Source: Cyathus striatus (taxonomy: Eukaryota; Basidiomycota; Agaricomycetes; Agaricales; Nidulariaceae). From it: a stretch of DNA of 64,000 bases. The stretch covers positions 2,480,001 to 2,544,000 of the forward strand of contig JAOVFP010000017.1 in NCBI GenBank assembly GCA_025738555.1, in the 5' to 3' direction. Both the position numbers and the translations under genes were made by a program. Positions 1 through 11,689 of this stretch are shown here, piece by piece (the stretch's first letter is position 1; every line of letters begins with the position of its first letter). The notes beneath the pieces were generated by a model. That model saw only the letters and a program-made list of their open reading frames with translations, was not told the DNA's origin and did not search any database.

Positions 1-694
1 GAGCGGAAGAAATGTGACACAAACTCGGAACCACGATCGGAAGTGATGTGTTCCGGGACTCCGTGCTTGGAAAAGACATGAAGTACAAATAGAAGCGCAA
101 GGTCGGAAGAAGAGCAAGTGGTATGAGTGGGAATGAAGATAGACTGCTTGGAGAAACGATCCACGATAACGAGTATAGAATCATACTTGGAAGCCGATGA
201 TTTTGGAAGTTGATCTATGAAATCCATAGATATCGAATGCCATGGGCGTCCGGGAACCGGAAGTTGTTTCAGGGTTCCGTACGGGCGGTGGCGCTGTGGT
301 TTAGAACGCATGCAAGTATTACAAGACTTACAATAGTCCTTTACAAACGTCCGTATAAGCGGCCAAGTATATTCGCGTCGAATTAGCTCGAGGGTCTTGT
401 TCTGTCCAAGGTGTCCTGAAAGCGGGTGGTCGTGTTTGTACTGTAAAACCCGAAGCCGAAGGGTTCCGGAGTCCGAACATAGATCCGGTTATCTAGACGG
501 AGGAAACCGTCCGGGGTTACAGTCCAACGATTCTCGGGAGTCCGCATTCGGATAACTGCGACCGGGTCATTAGGGAGAGCTGATAATATGTCAGTATGTA
601 ACTGTTCAATGTCCATGATGATACTAGCGCGAAGAGCAGGTACAATAAGTGAGGTTGCTCGGAGAGAAGTGATAAGCTGTTCCTGGGTGAACAC
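1..694 (-). pseudogene. gypsy integrase, N-terminal and core part, cut by window edge
   Basis: On the minus strand the region 694-300 gives the linker and the zinc-binding HHCC module (HxxxxGHLG ... CKSCKTCMRSKP). The catalytic core follows, with the first Asp in SMDFIDQLP near 220 and the second in the TSDRGSEF stretch close to position 30. The catalytic Glu and any chromodomain lie outside the window. The frame is out of register with the RNase H segment, so the polyprotein is interrupted. Confidence 0.85.
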
Positions 695-767
695 TGGACG
701 ATAGTTATGCGGATTGACCTTAGCGTAGTCGCTATCCCCTCTTTAGGGTAGACGTCCCATCGTCTAG

Positions 768-3079
768 TCAGAGCATCCGCTTCGCCCCGAGTTTTCCGGG
801 TCGAAAGCGGATCACTAGATTGAACTGGGAAAGATACTCGGACCATCGGGCTTGTCGTCGGGACAAGATCTTGGTTGTGGAAAAGTATTCCAAGTTCTTG
901 TGGTCTGTGACGACATCGATGGGTGAACCGGAACCTTCCAGGTAATGACGCCAGACTTGGAATGCTTCGAAGATAGCAAGCAATTCCTTGTCGTGGGTGT
1001 CGTAGTTTAACTCGGGAGGTGTAAAGGTTCGTGAGTGGAAAGCGATAGGGTGAATCTCGCCATCATCGGAAACTATAGACAGGATAGCAGCCAACGCGTA
1101 ATCCGAAGCGTCGGTTTCCACGATGAGCTGCTTGTCGGGAACCCAATGGGTAAGAATGGGTGCCGACGTGAAAGCGTCCTTAAGTTCAGTGAAAGCGGAA
1201 CGGCATTTTTCCGAGAAGTTCCACGGATTACCCTTCCGGGTAAGGCGGGTGAGCGGAACAACTATGTCGGAATAGTTGTATATAAAACGCCGATAGAAAT
1301 TAGCGAACCCAAGGAAGGATTGAATGTCTTTTACTTTCCTTGGTTCCGGCCATTCTTGAATAGTCTTCACCTTTGTTGGAGACATGGTGAGACCGTTGGG
1401 CGATAGTATATATCCGAGATATTCCACGGATTCCGAGTGGAACTCACACTTATCCGCGCGCGCGTACAACCCGTGCTTCCGGAGTCGACGCAAAACTTCC
1501 CTGACATGTTGGCGATGTTGCGCAAGGTTATCAGAGTATATAAGGATGTCATCCAAATAAACTATGACGCACACATCAAGAAGGTCTTTGAAAACATCGT
1601 TCATGAAGCGTTGGAAACCCGCGGGTGCATTGGAAAGTCCGAAGGGCATGACTAGCCATTCAAAGGATCCATAGCGAGTCCGAAAGCGGTTTTCCATTCA
1701 TCGTCCTCAGCAATGCGGACCAGGTGGTACGCATGACGCAGGTCGATCTTGGTGTAGATACGGGCGCGACGGGGACTGTCGAGCAAATCTGAAATGAGTG
1801 GCAAAGGATAACGATCCTTTTTAGAAATAGCGTTCAACCCGCGGAAATCCACACAAAGCCGAAGCGATCCGTCCTTCTTGCGGACAAAAAGGACGGGAGC
1901 CCCGTGCGGAGAGCGTGAAGGTTGAATAAATCCGATCCGGATATGTTCATCGATGAATTCCCGAAGAGCGGAAAGCTCGGATTGGGAAAGGGAATAGATC
2001 CGACCTACAGGAGGTGAAGCACCTTCTTCTAGGTTGATCTTTAAGTCGTAGGGACGGTGAGGGGCAAGTGTATCTGCCCGGGACTTGCTAAATACATCAG
2101 CAAACTCGTGATACTCAGACGGTATTGAAGAGAGATCCGGAGCTTCCTCTGGATTGAGGGCAGCGGCGGAAGCGACAGCACCAAGCTGGATACGGAAAGT
2201 CTGTGCTCCCTCTAAACGGCATGCACGCGAGAAGGCGGCACCGTTTATTAGCGAAATGCTAGGAGGAGGTGGCAGAGACTCATCAGAGGTGACCGGAGAT
2301 GGATCCTCGGAAGCGGAACCTGGTTCCGAGATCCCGGATTTGAGCGGAAGTTGCTCGGAAGTGTCTGGAGTCCGGAATGTTAATGAGCCCGATACCCAGT
2401 CAATCAACGGATTGAAGCGGGTGAGCCAATTGTATCCTAGGACTGCAGAACACACGGAATCAAGAGGTGTCACATAGAGTTCAACTGTAATACATTCACC
2501 GGTAGGGAATAGTACAGGCAGTGTAACGAACTCGGTTATAACATGATTGGTGGTGCCATCGAAAAGTCTGAGAGCGATAGGTGGAGTAAGTGAGGTAGGA
2601 ATAGCATGTGTCCGAACGAAAGATGAATCCATAAAACAATGGGTAGAACCCGAATCGACTAGAGCGCTATATGAAACTGTACAGGGTGTAGGGAGAGCAT
2701 GGATGGTACTACAAAGTGGAATATGAAGGGCATTGGGGTCGGAAAGAGCGGAAGCGTTGAGTCTTACCTGCATCGGCTGCGCACAAGGGGGAACAACGCG
2801 GTCCTCGGCTTGTGTGGTGTCCAGAGGACCGCTCCCTATTTTTCGAACCCGAAGCCGGGTTGGAAAGAGGCGCGGACCTGCGGGTCGAGGGACCCGCAGA
2901 AGCCGACGTAGGAGCCGAAGCGGATATTCCGGATGCCCGGGCTCTAGCCGCGGAAGAGGCAGAGCGGGGACATTCTTTGGCGCGATGCCCCGGATTACCG
3001 CAGAACAAGCATAGATTGTTGTCCATGCGACGCTGACGTTCTTGTGGCAAAAGTTTGCCATCTCGACCAACCTTGTCAT
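768..3079 (-). pseudogene. gypsy pol: protease, reverse transcriptase, RNase H, frameshifted
   Basis: The aspartic protease motif ALVDSGST is at about 2650. It is followed by the RT start, which has the conserved stretch KKDGSLRLCVDFRGLN near 1850. The frame breaks close to 1690. The second segment (1697-768) supplies MPFGLSNAPAGFQRFMN and the catalytic YLDD near 1560, then the connection domain and RNase H with TDASDYALAAIL and the DTHDKELLAI motif. Another frame change follows near 780. All catalytic motifs visible are canonical, so the damage is by frameshift rather than by loss of active-site residues. As in most fungal gypsy elements, protease and RT share one frame. Confidence 0.9.
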
Positions 3080-4345
3080 TCAATTCCGGCCTCCGCTGTT
3101 GGGGAGGCTGCGAGGAACGAGGTGGGTGACTACCAGCACGGTGGGGATAACTCGGACGTGGCGCATATTGACCCGAAACGAGGCGGGAAGGCGCCGGGGT
3201 GACCGCGGAGCGGTTTGTAGTAGCTCTAACAGAGCTATCCGGAACCCGCGGACCCCGAGGCTGGTGGGATTCCCGCGTACGCTCGGACTGGCGTTCCCAG
3301 TACCGACTATCGATCCCTTGAGCTAGTTTAATCATCCCGCGCTTTGTGGTAGGTTTCCCAACATGAGAGATCTCATCCTTAATGCGACCCGGAAACCCGG
3401 AATAGAGTCGGTGGCATAAGGACTTATCATCCCAGTCGGTGCGCTGTGCAAGCCTGTTGAACTGTACAAGATACTTGGACAGTTTCTGTGAATCCTTCAT
3501 AACGAGGACATCCAGATCATTCTCGGCATCCCCTTCCGGGTTCGCTAACCCGAAGTTATCCTCTAGCATGACGACGAAAACCTCCCAAGAGTGAAGGAAC
3601 TCATCATCAGCATAGGGATTGGAGAGGGTCGGCATAACGAGCTGAAGCGCGGTATCCCGAAGATATGCGAGAGCGAAGTTGACTTGGGAGTGTCCATCCG
3701 AGTATTGGGAAGGATTATTCGGAAGTAAATTTGGCATTGAGTAATGAACTGCTCCAACTTCTCAGCACTGGAACCATCAAAAGTATCTGGCTTTTGAACG
3801 TTGCGTTCCCTGACGTGTTCCCGATGTACCCCGGGCGGATTCCGCAACTCTCAAAAGAGCTTCGGCAAGCCGGTCTTCCGGGAGTGGCGCGCAAGAGGTG
3901 TGCGCCTGGGATTGTCGACATCATCCTCATCACCATCATCCCCTGAGTCTGAGGATGGTGGAGACGGAGGATTGGGCTGAGAAGGAGGTGGAGGTGGCGG
4001 TCCAATGGTACCACCATCAGAGCCGTGACCCTCGGGAGTGTCCCGGTCTGCTGCGACTGTACCGTATGGCGGTGGAGTGCCATCCGGAGGAGCCTGAGCA
4101 GATCCGAGGTTCCCGGCTGCAGGAACAGAAAGTAGCTGAGCGGAAGTCGAGGGTGGACCCAGGAAAGTAGCACTAGGAGGTGGTGCTGGGCTGGGTGTAA
4201 CCCGAGACGGTGTAGAAGGTAGAGAACCTGAAGTACTCCGTGGAGGCTGTTGCCTCGTAGCTGCACGGGTGGCACGAGCACCCACAGCATTGGTATGACT
4301 AGCGGTATGCGCTGTGCGAGTAACCGAAGTCCCAGTTGGAGCCAT
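2709..4345 (-). pseudogene. gypsy gag, frameshifted
   Basis: The start codon is at 4345. The first part (4345-3851) is a Ser/Pro/Thr-rich leader with an acidic Asp run. A second frame (3847-3563) carries the gag signature PDTFDGSSAEKLEQFITQC, and a third (3737-2709) continues the capsid-like region and ends with a CCHC zinc knuckle, CLFCGNPGHRAKECP, at about 2960-3005. The overlapping frames show that at least two frameshifts separate what was one protein. Gag would package the element RNA through the zinc knuckle. Downstream on the same strand, pol overlaps the gag end in a different frame (3079-1652). Confidence 0.85.
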
Positions 4346-4381
4346 GATAAAGAGATATCCAAGGTATCAGTATTCGTATAC

Positions 4382-5146
4382 TGTTACGTACCGATTCTCT
4401 TCCTGTTTAGAAGTGGTTGCGAAGACACCCGGAGGGTGTGGGAGAACTATAACGGAAACCCGAAGTGAGTACGGGTGCGGGAACGTAGAGCGGAAGTGCG
4501 GAAAGAACCGTGGCTTCAGCTTGTGTGCTGCGCCGCCTGGATATCCCCAGGGAATGGTTCGTATTTCGAGGAAGATGATATGTAACCAAGGAAGACGTTC
4601 CAGAGTATAAGAGAAGGCTTCGCCACTACACTAGGTAGTGGGAGAGAAACCGAAGGAAAACCCGGAGCGGGTTTCAGAACTTAGAGTAGGAAGAAAGTGT
4701 ACAGAGTTGATACGAATACTAAAGACTACCTATTACATCTGGAAGACTACTTATACTAAGTAGGAACCTGTAGATACGAATGTAGAAGTATTATACAAAG
4801 GACAAGTCAAAGGAGTAAGTAGGAAATGAAGTCTTGGCAAAGCGGAGTAGGGGCGCAAATGACGCGCTCAGAATGAAGAATAAGGAACTAATCTACAAAG
4901 GCCATAATGAAACGTATAAGTAGGAATGGAAGGGAGGAGTAATAGAATGATGACGCGGTGAGGCCGTCATAAGAGAAAGTACGTATCCGGGATACCCGAT
5001 AGAAAACCCGACGGGTTCCGGGTACGTTCCCGGGTGGGAACGTCGGGAAGTGTAAACCCGAAGCGGGTACGTTCCGGGAACGGACCTGGTATGTTGGAAG
5101 GTCACGTGGGAACGTCGGCACGATGTATCCGGACATGGATATAACA
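4382..5146 (-). repeat. 5' LTR of the gypsy element (about 765 bp)
   Basis: In element orientation the LTR begins TGTTATATCC at 5146 and ends TACGTAACA at 4382, giving short inverted TG...CA ends. The boundaries are supported by two solo LTRs of the same family at 47834-48587 and 49520-51649, which have the same ends and perfect 5-bp target duplications. Unlike those copies this one is rich in CpG. A run of short GC-rich direct and inverted motifs (ACCCG, CGGGT, GGAACGT) lies at 4980-5110. I could not recognise a standard tRNA primer-binding site just downstream of the LTR. Confidence 0.88.
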
Positions 5147-7157
5147 CAGGGTTACACCATTTCCTGCAAATGTAATCGGTTGTGTGATGATTGATATAGT
5201 GGTAAGAGTCTACAATTAATCTTGATGTACGACTCCATATTTCCCATACTCCATTTAAAATAGCTGCTTGTAGAACTACACAGGCTTTATCAATACAAAT
5301 ATAACTTGGTCTGGATTCCTCAGTAGGATATACTTTATTAAGAAAATCCAAAATTTGAATTGGACCTTCAGACTTGGTAAATTTAGCCCATGCTTTAACA
5401 ACACCACATGGAGCACAAATAGTTTCTACACAATAATATCTTGGTGCCACAAAATAGTTTTCTCGTTTGTTGCGACGTATATTAGCTGCAGGAGGATTGT
5501 CATGAGCTGGAGCTACTTGACGATTAACTGGGGGAAGCCAATCCAATCTTTCATTGTCAGTTCTACAAAGAATTCTCCTAATACCTAATAGAGATTGATG
5601 CCCAAATCTAATTAAATGACTGCGCCATCTATTGTCATGCTCAATACAAGTCTTAGTGTTGGGTTCTTTAAAATTATCACAGTCTGCAATGTGGCATAAA
5701 TGCCCACGTAATATTTTATGTTCTGTGCAAAATACCCCATTCCTTTCATTTTCTAATTTTTGATCACAGTCTTCAAATGCACAATGTCTGGGTCCCATAA
5801 CAATTCCATCTATAACAATCATATTTGTAATGGCTATGTTCTCAGATTCATTAGAAGTTGGTTCAGATCTTAAACTAGGAGAAGCAAGTTCACTTGAATT
5901 ACTATTAGAATCACTATCAATATTCATATCATGCTCTAATTCATATTGTACTTGATGGGCATTGCGTGCATTCTGTCTAGCTTCAATAGCATCCTGTCTA
6001 GCTAAATCTGCATCTTCTCCCATTAGATTTGGAACAGCATGATTTTCATCAATTCCAATTATAGCTGCTGGATCATCTTCAGTTAATACATCAGCAGTAG
6101 CTTTATATTCATGTGTACATTCACTGCATGAATGACCATCAGCAGACTGAATTATTCCATCTTGACCAAGTGATTCAAATGCACATGTTGTTATTTTGTT
6201 GATAGCAGATTGCTCAGAATTTACAGTTAAAGTAGTGTTCTCTGAACTTGCCACTTGTCGGATAGTCTCATACACAAATGCTTGCCATGTTTGATTGTGA
6301 GATAGCCCGAATGATATTTCTGTTGAACTTATAAAGCATTCATTCCAAAATGTAGTAAAGGCAGAGCTAGATGCATGAAAGTGGTATATTGCCTGCACAA
6401 CTGAATTTGTGAAAGATCGGTCAGCCCAAACTTTCTGGCCAATTTTCATAAATTTTGCTGCATTTACCAAACTTTTAACTCTATGGTCTTGAATTTTTGC
6501 ATGCTTGGAGTCAGCATAATAAAATGATTTGCAATTATTACATTTTCCCTTCAAGATATATGCATTTTTATATGCATGCATTCCCTTTATAAGTGTTACA
6601 CATGGATAGTCTCTTTCACGAGTATCTTGATGAAGTGCTGCATTGTTACAGTCTCCTGCTGAACATTGTACACGTGCTGGACAAATAGCAAATACAGGCT
6701 CAATATTAGCAGTTGAAATTGGATTAAGACTATCCCCATTTTTAACTGGATCCAGACAGAGAAACTTGGCAAACATATTCAGTTTTTCTCCTAGCATATT
6801 AAAGTATACTGCATCAGTTTCTGTATTGGCAATGTATATTTCATCTTCATTGAATAAATGATTAATATCATTATTTATATGCTTTTGGAGTATTCGTGCA
6901 AGTGCAGTAATCCAACCAGTAATAATTTGTCTATTCTCTCCTGGTACAAGGACAACTTGTTGTCTTGAATGAAGATTTATTAAATCTGTATTATTTGTCA
7001 AGGTGAATAATACTGTAAGCACTGTTGCTAGTGTTACTTCAGCACTAAAGTTTAATGTAATAAATCTGGAAAAGTCATTGAATTTAATGTTTGGAAATGG
7101 ATCTTGAACTGGAGAGGAAGCATATGCTTTGGGGAGGCATGTTATAAATCCATACAA
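5147..7157 (-). pseudogene. KDZ-type transposase with CxC5/CxC6 cysteine clusters, 3' end replaced by LTR
   Basis: The open frame starts at 7157 and codes about 670 residues before running into the gypsy LTR. Residues 159-215 hold spaced Cys pairs (CPARVQC, CNNC) and 344-347 another CSEC, as in the CxC5 cluster. Residues 459-505 hold a second cluster (CAFEDCDQ, CTEH, CHIADCDN, CIEH) as in CxC6. Residues 561-670 contain the conserved core APRYYCVETICAPCGVV, then YICIDKAC and RLIVDSYHYINHHTTDYICR, with Asp residues that could be catalytic. Both cysteine clusters are known from basidiomycete KDZ transposases. The final part, which normally follows the CNP motif, is missing because the LTR inserted immediately after it. 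The call rests on remembered family motifs; an upstream exon cannot be excluded. Confidence 0.8.
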
Positions 7158-7297
7158 TATTACAGTCCAACAGATATACTGCCAAATACTGTAAAAAATA
7201 TTGTCAGCATATGATAATCAACTTAAAAATACAAGTAAAACAGCAAGATGACAAATGTTGTGCATTGTACATCATTAAACAACAAAAATAATACAAA

Positions 7298-7529
7298 TGA
7301 TCTGTACTGTTGAAGTATAAAGTACAATCTACATACTTGTTGAAAGTATGAAGAAATCAACATAAAAGGAATCTATACTGTTGAAAGTACAGTTTACAAC
7401 TGAAGCTATACTTGTTGAAAGTATAACTTCATTACAAAGAAAAGAATAGATAACAGAGTCTATGAAAAATCTATACTGTTGAAGTATTGATAAAAAAAAA
7501 CTTCAAGTTATACTTGTTGAAAGTGTAAC
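7298..7529. repeat. three alternating pairs of short repeats between two genes
   Basis: Motif A (CTATACTGTTGAAGTA-like) occurs at about 7299-7318, 7372-7390 and 7467-7488. Motif B (ATACTTGTTGAAAGTAT, stem ATACTT/AAGTAT) occurs at about 7332-7350, 7406-7425 and 7507-7529. They alternate A-B three times in an A/T-rich spacer between the end of the 666-residue protein gene and the start of the KDZ gene. Motif B can form a 6-bp stem with a 5-base loop. Confidence 0.75.
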
Positions 7530-7557
7530 TTTGTTGAAATAGCAAAAGAAAATATTC

Positions 7558-9815
7558 TTACAAGGCTCGCTCCTTTCCTTTTCTACTCTCCTTTTTCTTA
7601 TCTTTACCCTTACCCTTATTTTTGTCCTTTTCCTTCTCTTTCTCCTTCTCTCTCTCTTCCTTTTCATCTTCTTTATTTTTCTTCTCAGCAATAGTAATAC
7701 GCTTATTCAGAATTTCACCCAGATAGTCAATACCAGGCTTTCTAGCTCCCCAGACATCTTCATTCTTAATATTGGGATCTCCCATAAACCATTGTTCCAT
7801 TCTTTTAAAATGCTTCAAGTTGCGAAAATGCCTATGGACTCTGAAGTAGGATGGTATTGCAAAGAATATGGTATATGTTCGCTCATTACCACTCTCCTTT
7901 CCAGTGAAGGATCCATCTGCAATCTTTCCAGGTAATTCCAAAATGATCTTCTGTATAAAGAGCCACTTTGCATATACAACACGAATGTTGACAGTACCCT
8001 CATAGCGCAAAGCAGGAGGAATATTAAAGATCTCAATAATTTGTTGCTGCTCTTTTGTAGCTGATCTTAAGGCTTTACCTGCACCAGAACCAGAAGCTAC
8101 AGGAGCAGATGTTGTAGCAGATATTGTAGTAGTAGGAGCTGAGATCATATTTGTGGATGAATCAAGACCTTCCTATGAAAATTGTAAGTTAATTATAACA
8201 AATAAATACTTCACACATACTGCTAAAATATGGCAAACTGTTTTGTTCTTTTTATTAATAAACCACTCAATATCTTCAGGATCTTTTAAAAGCTCTGAAT
8301 AGTGGCCTTTAATAAACCAAGTATTATCCTCCCAGATAAACATATATGGGTTTAACACTGTATATAAATATAGTCAATATATATCTATAGGTGTAAAGAA
8401 TAGATGATATACCTTTGATATGTGAGTATTTTGCACCAATCAACTCTACAATTTTACCAAGTTTGTAATGCAATTTGATATTTTTGATTGCAAAATATGG
8501 TTCTGTTGATTTGCGATTACTGAAAACATATATTGTTCCAGTTGTAGGTACCTCAAATTGTACTTCACCTGCTTCCTCTATCAAATGTGTTAAATAGTTA
8601 AACAAAATAAGTCATGTTCATTATTTACCTTCATCGCCAAAGTTAAAATTATTCCCAAGTGCATGTTCACGCATGTGACCACCTGTGATTTTTGATGCAC
8701 CTTGTAACTCAAGAGAGTCCACAGCCTTAGTAACAGAGTCTTCTTCTGAATCAGCTTCATCTGGATGTTGATCATTAAACTGATTCATGAAACTTTCAAA
8801 AGTTTGATTCTCTCTAAATAGATTGGATCCTAAACCAGTTGGGTTATTTGAATTGGATGAGTGACTGGATGCAGTGCTCTGTGATAATGACTTCCGGCTA
8901 GATTTTGAAGAGCGGCTGTCAATACTAGCAGTGGGACTGGTAGGGCTAGTAGAGCGGCCACGCTTCTTGTTGCTTTTTTTAGGGGTTTTTTCAATATCCA
9001 TTTCCTCTGTATCATCACAGTCATTCTCAATTGATGTAGATTCTCTTGCACTTAATAGTTCACTAGACATTGACTTAGAAGTGTTATCAAAGAACACAGA
9101 GCATTCCTTATCATTTAACAAGTCACCAGAAGTAGACTTAGAGCCAGACTGAATAGAGTCATCAAATGCAGAGCCGCTTGATGCTGACCTAGAGTCTGTT
9201 GAAGTCCTCACACGAGGTGGAAGTACTGTCCCAGAGCGACCACGAAGCTGAGGAGGTGGAGCAATTGTCAAGTTGCTCCGTTCTAGAATTAATTCTGTTC
9301 TATATATAATGTGAAGTATTAAGTAGAAAGGATAGAACAAGAAATCATACCTAGTTAGATGAGCTGGTACTCCTTGAGCATCAAGCTCTTGGTCCTCTTG
9401 GAGGCGCTGAACAGAAGATTTCCTATAAAAGAATAAATATGTACAATAAACTTTATTTAAACAATAGAACTTACTTGATTTTCTTCCTCCGTCCTTTGGG
9501 AATAGATTTTTGATTTACCTTTTTTCCCTTCCCTGTACCTTTCTCTGACACCTCAATTACATCCTCCTCCTCCTCCTCCTCCTCCTCCTCCTCCTTATCA
9601 TTATTACTCTCAGATGGATTTCCTTTCCTGCCCCTTCCCTTTGGTCGAGCCCTAGAAGCAGGCTTCCCTCTTTTAGAAGTAGGAGCACCACTAGGAGCAC
9701 CACTTGCAGGTGCAGTGTTAGTATTCCTAGATCTGGATCTAGTGGAAGAGGATGGTGGAGCAGCACCAGCACCAGCAGCAGCAGTCTTGGACCTAGTAGT
9801 ATGCATAGTAGACAA
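7558..9815 (-). CDS. unknown 666-residue Ser-rich/charged protein, six exons
   Basis: I derive six exons on the minus strand: 9815-9475, 9422-9351, 9299-8629, 8577-8413, 8357-8221 and 8172-7558. Every junction is GT-AG and the phases join to one open frame of 2001 bases. Residues 1-113 are Ala/Ser/Thr/Lys-rich with a run of Glu. A Gln/Glu-rich segment and a long Ser-rich region with Lys/Arg patches (for example KKSNKKRGRS, nuclear-signal-like) follow. The central part (about 365-470) is the only globular-looking segment, with aromatic residues (YVFSNRKSTEPYFAIKNIKL and, across an intron, FIWEDNTWFIKGHY). The C-terminus is a Lys/Glu helix ending in basic residues. I recognise no family. It shares strand and neighbourhood with the KDZ transposase gene and could be its companion gene. 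An upstream exon is possible. Confidence 0.75.
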
Positions 9816-10204
9816 AAGTAGACTGTAAAAAAGCAGTGTAAAAAAGCGAAATTGTATCTTAAGTGTTGTGCACTCAGATAGGGAAAGGGAAAAGAGACAC
9901 AGTCTTTACTTATATCATTCATGGGACTTAGTCAATCAATCTGCGAGCACAAAAGAAGAAAAGAAGCACATAGTATTAACATGAGAAGATATATGTCAAC
10001 TCTATAAATAACATTCCTAACTCCAACTCCAACTCCTACTCAATTGGGTTCTATTTCAATGGTCACTGGCAACTGCCAGGACTCAATGAACTAGCACCGA
10101 AAGAGGGAGAGGAAAGGAGAGGAAGGAAAGGAAGGGAAGGGAGAGAGAGGGAAAGAAAAATACTTGAGTTGCGTTGTTGACATGGGAGAAGCTGGGATAA
10201 AAAT
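9816..10204. other. presumed promoter/intergenic, no gene seen
   Basis: This stretch between the start of the 666-residue protein gene and the hairpin array holds a short direct repeat (TGTAAAAAAGC twice at 9823-9847) and purine-rich sequence toward 10150. No supported coding region or RNA was found. Confidence 0.5.
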
Positions 10205-11410
10205 AGATTCAGTGAGAAAAAGGAAGAGTGCTTGCACTCGGGGATGTCATGGGGAAGGGGAAGTGAGCGTTGCACTCAGAAAGGGAAATGTGAGCGTTTG
10301 CACTCAGAGATGTTGAGAGGGAGGGAAAGAGAGCGTTTGCGCTTGCAGACATTAACGGAGAAGAGAAAGGACGAGCAGTTGCGCTCAGACGTGGCATGGG
10401 GGAGGGGGGGAGGGGGAAAATGAGCGTTTGCGCTCGCAAACGTGACAGGGGGAGGGGGACGGAGCATTGTGCTCATACGTAGGATGGGGGAGGGGAGGAG
10501 CGTTTGCGCTCACACGTCGAGGGGGTAGGGAAAGGACGAGCGTTTGCGCTCGCAGACGTCATGGAGGAGAGGGACGGAGGAGAAAAGAAGAGCGTTTGCG
10601 CTCACACGTCGAGGGGGTAGGGAAAGGACGAGCGTTTGCGCTCGCAGACGTCATGGGGGAGAGGGACGGAGGAGAAAAGAAGAGCGTTTGCGCTCACACG
10701 TAGAGGGGTAGGGGAAAAGACGAGCGTTTGCGCTCGCAGACGTCATGGGGGAGAGGGACGGAGGAGAAAAGAACAGCGTTTGCGCTCACACGTCGAGGGG
10801 GTAGGGAAAGGAGCGTTTGCGCTTGCAGACGTGGCATGGGGGAGAGGACCACGTCGAGGGGGTAGGGAAAGGACAAGCGTTTGCGCTCGCAGACGTCACA
10901 GGAGTGAGGGATGGAGGGGAAAAGAAGAGCGTTTGCGCTCACACGTCGAGGGGGGAGGGAAAGGACGAGCGTTTGCGCTCTCAGACGTGGCATGGGGGAG
11001 AGGACATGTCACGGGGGGAGGAAGACGGAGCGTTTGCGCTCATACGTGGCATAGGGGAGGGGAGGAAGAGCATTTGCGCTCGTAAACATTATAGGGGGAG
11101 GGGGACGGAGCGTTTGCGCTCAGACGTCACGGGAAAGGGGGAAGGAGCGTTTGCGCTTAAGGCGTCACGGGCGAGAGGGGGAGGAACGAGCAGCGGGAGA
11201 TGACACGAGAGCGTTTGCACTCAACAGCATCGTGGGAAAGGCTGGGAGCGAGTGTTACGCTCAGTGGTACTGGAATGAAGGAGAAGAAAAGAATATGCGT
11301 ACCGTAATACCATCGTGAGGACAAACAACGCGGATAACAGAAGAGGAAGCGATTGCACTTGATAAAAAAAGAGCGATTGCGCTCGATAAGAAATGAGCGA
11401 TTGCGCCGAA
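10205..11410. repeat. hairpin-core minisatellite array (GAGCG-TTTG-CGCTC)
   Basis: About 27 copies of a perfect or near-perfect palindromic core, GAGCGTTTGCGCTC (5-bp stem, 4-base loop), are spaced roughly 30-60 bp apart. Clear copies lie at about 10421, 10498, 10529, 10590, 10631, 10682, 10721, 10927, 10968, 11028 and 11117. Spacers are strongly G/A-rich on the plus strand, include G runs (10397-10416) and often carry GACGTC or ACACGTCGAGG. Units at 10500-10800 are almost identical, giving a higher-order period near 90-100 bp. Edge copies diverge but often keep pairing: GAGTG-CTTG-CACTC at 10209 and GAGCA-TTG-TGCTC at 10461. The open frames on both strands here are by-products of the repeat. 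Confidence 0.9.
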
Positions 11411-11689
11411 AGAAGAAGAGGAGGATCGAATGTAGAGTAGAATGATAGAGCGAGTGGAAGATGGGAGCAAGGGAGCGAATGGAGGGTGGGAACAAAAAAT
11501 TAATTGACAAGTCGCACCACAAAAAAAAAAAGACGATTATAGCGCTTATTAATAATAATGATGTCATGTAAAATTAATGACACATGATCTATTGGCGCTT
11601 TCGGAATAAGCGCCGGTCACGTGACCACATCGAGGGTTCAATTCTGCCAAGATGCAATCTTATTTTACACCAATAACTCATACAAATTT
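11411..11689. other. A/T-rich spacer, nothing recognised
   Basis: Unique-looking sequence between the hairpin array and the next repeat block, with an A tract at 11521-11531. No gene or known element is visible. Confidence 0.5.

Larger units (their letters stand above)
1..5146 (-). mobile_element. Ty3/gypsy LTR retrotransposon, degenerate, cut by the window edge
   Basis: Read on the minus strand the order is 5' LTR (4382-5146), gag, protease, reverse transcriptase, RNase H, integrase. This PR-RT-RH-IN order defines Ty3/gypsy. The integrase and 3' LTR continue beyond position 1. Reading frames shift at least between about 3850 and 3690 in gag, near 1690 inside RT and near 780 after RNase H, so this copy cannot make an intact polyprotein. 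The codons remain otherwise open, which suggests a fairly recent insertion. The element sits inside the KDZ transposase gene to its right: that frame runs into the LTR at 5146/5147. The bases next to the LTR, 5147-5151 (CCCTG on the minus strand), should reappear beyond the unseen 3' LTR as target duplication. Confidence 0.93.

Noticed and set aside
1035..4610. Plus-strand open frames opposite the gypsy genes
   Set aside because: They are antisense shadows of gag-pol and the LTR.
10467..11203. Long open frames on both strands in the hairpin array
   Set aside because: They are translations of the tandem repeat, open in several frames at once, with no introns or protein motif.
10205..11410. 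CRISPR-like array
   Set aside because: Repeats are short palindromes with variable spacing and similar, not unique, spacers; the context is eukaryotic. It is a minisatellite.
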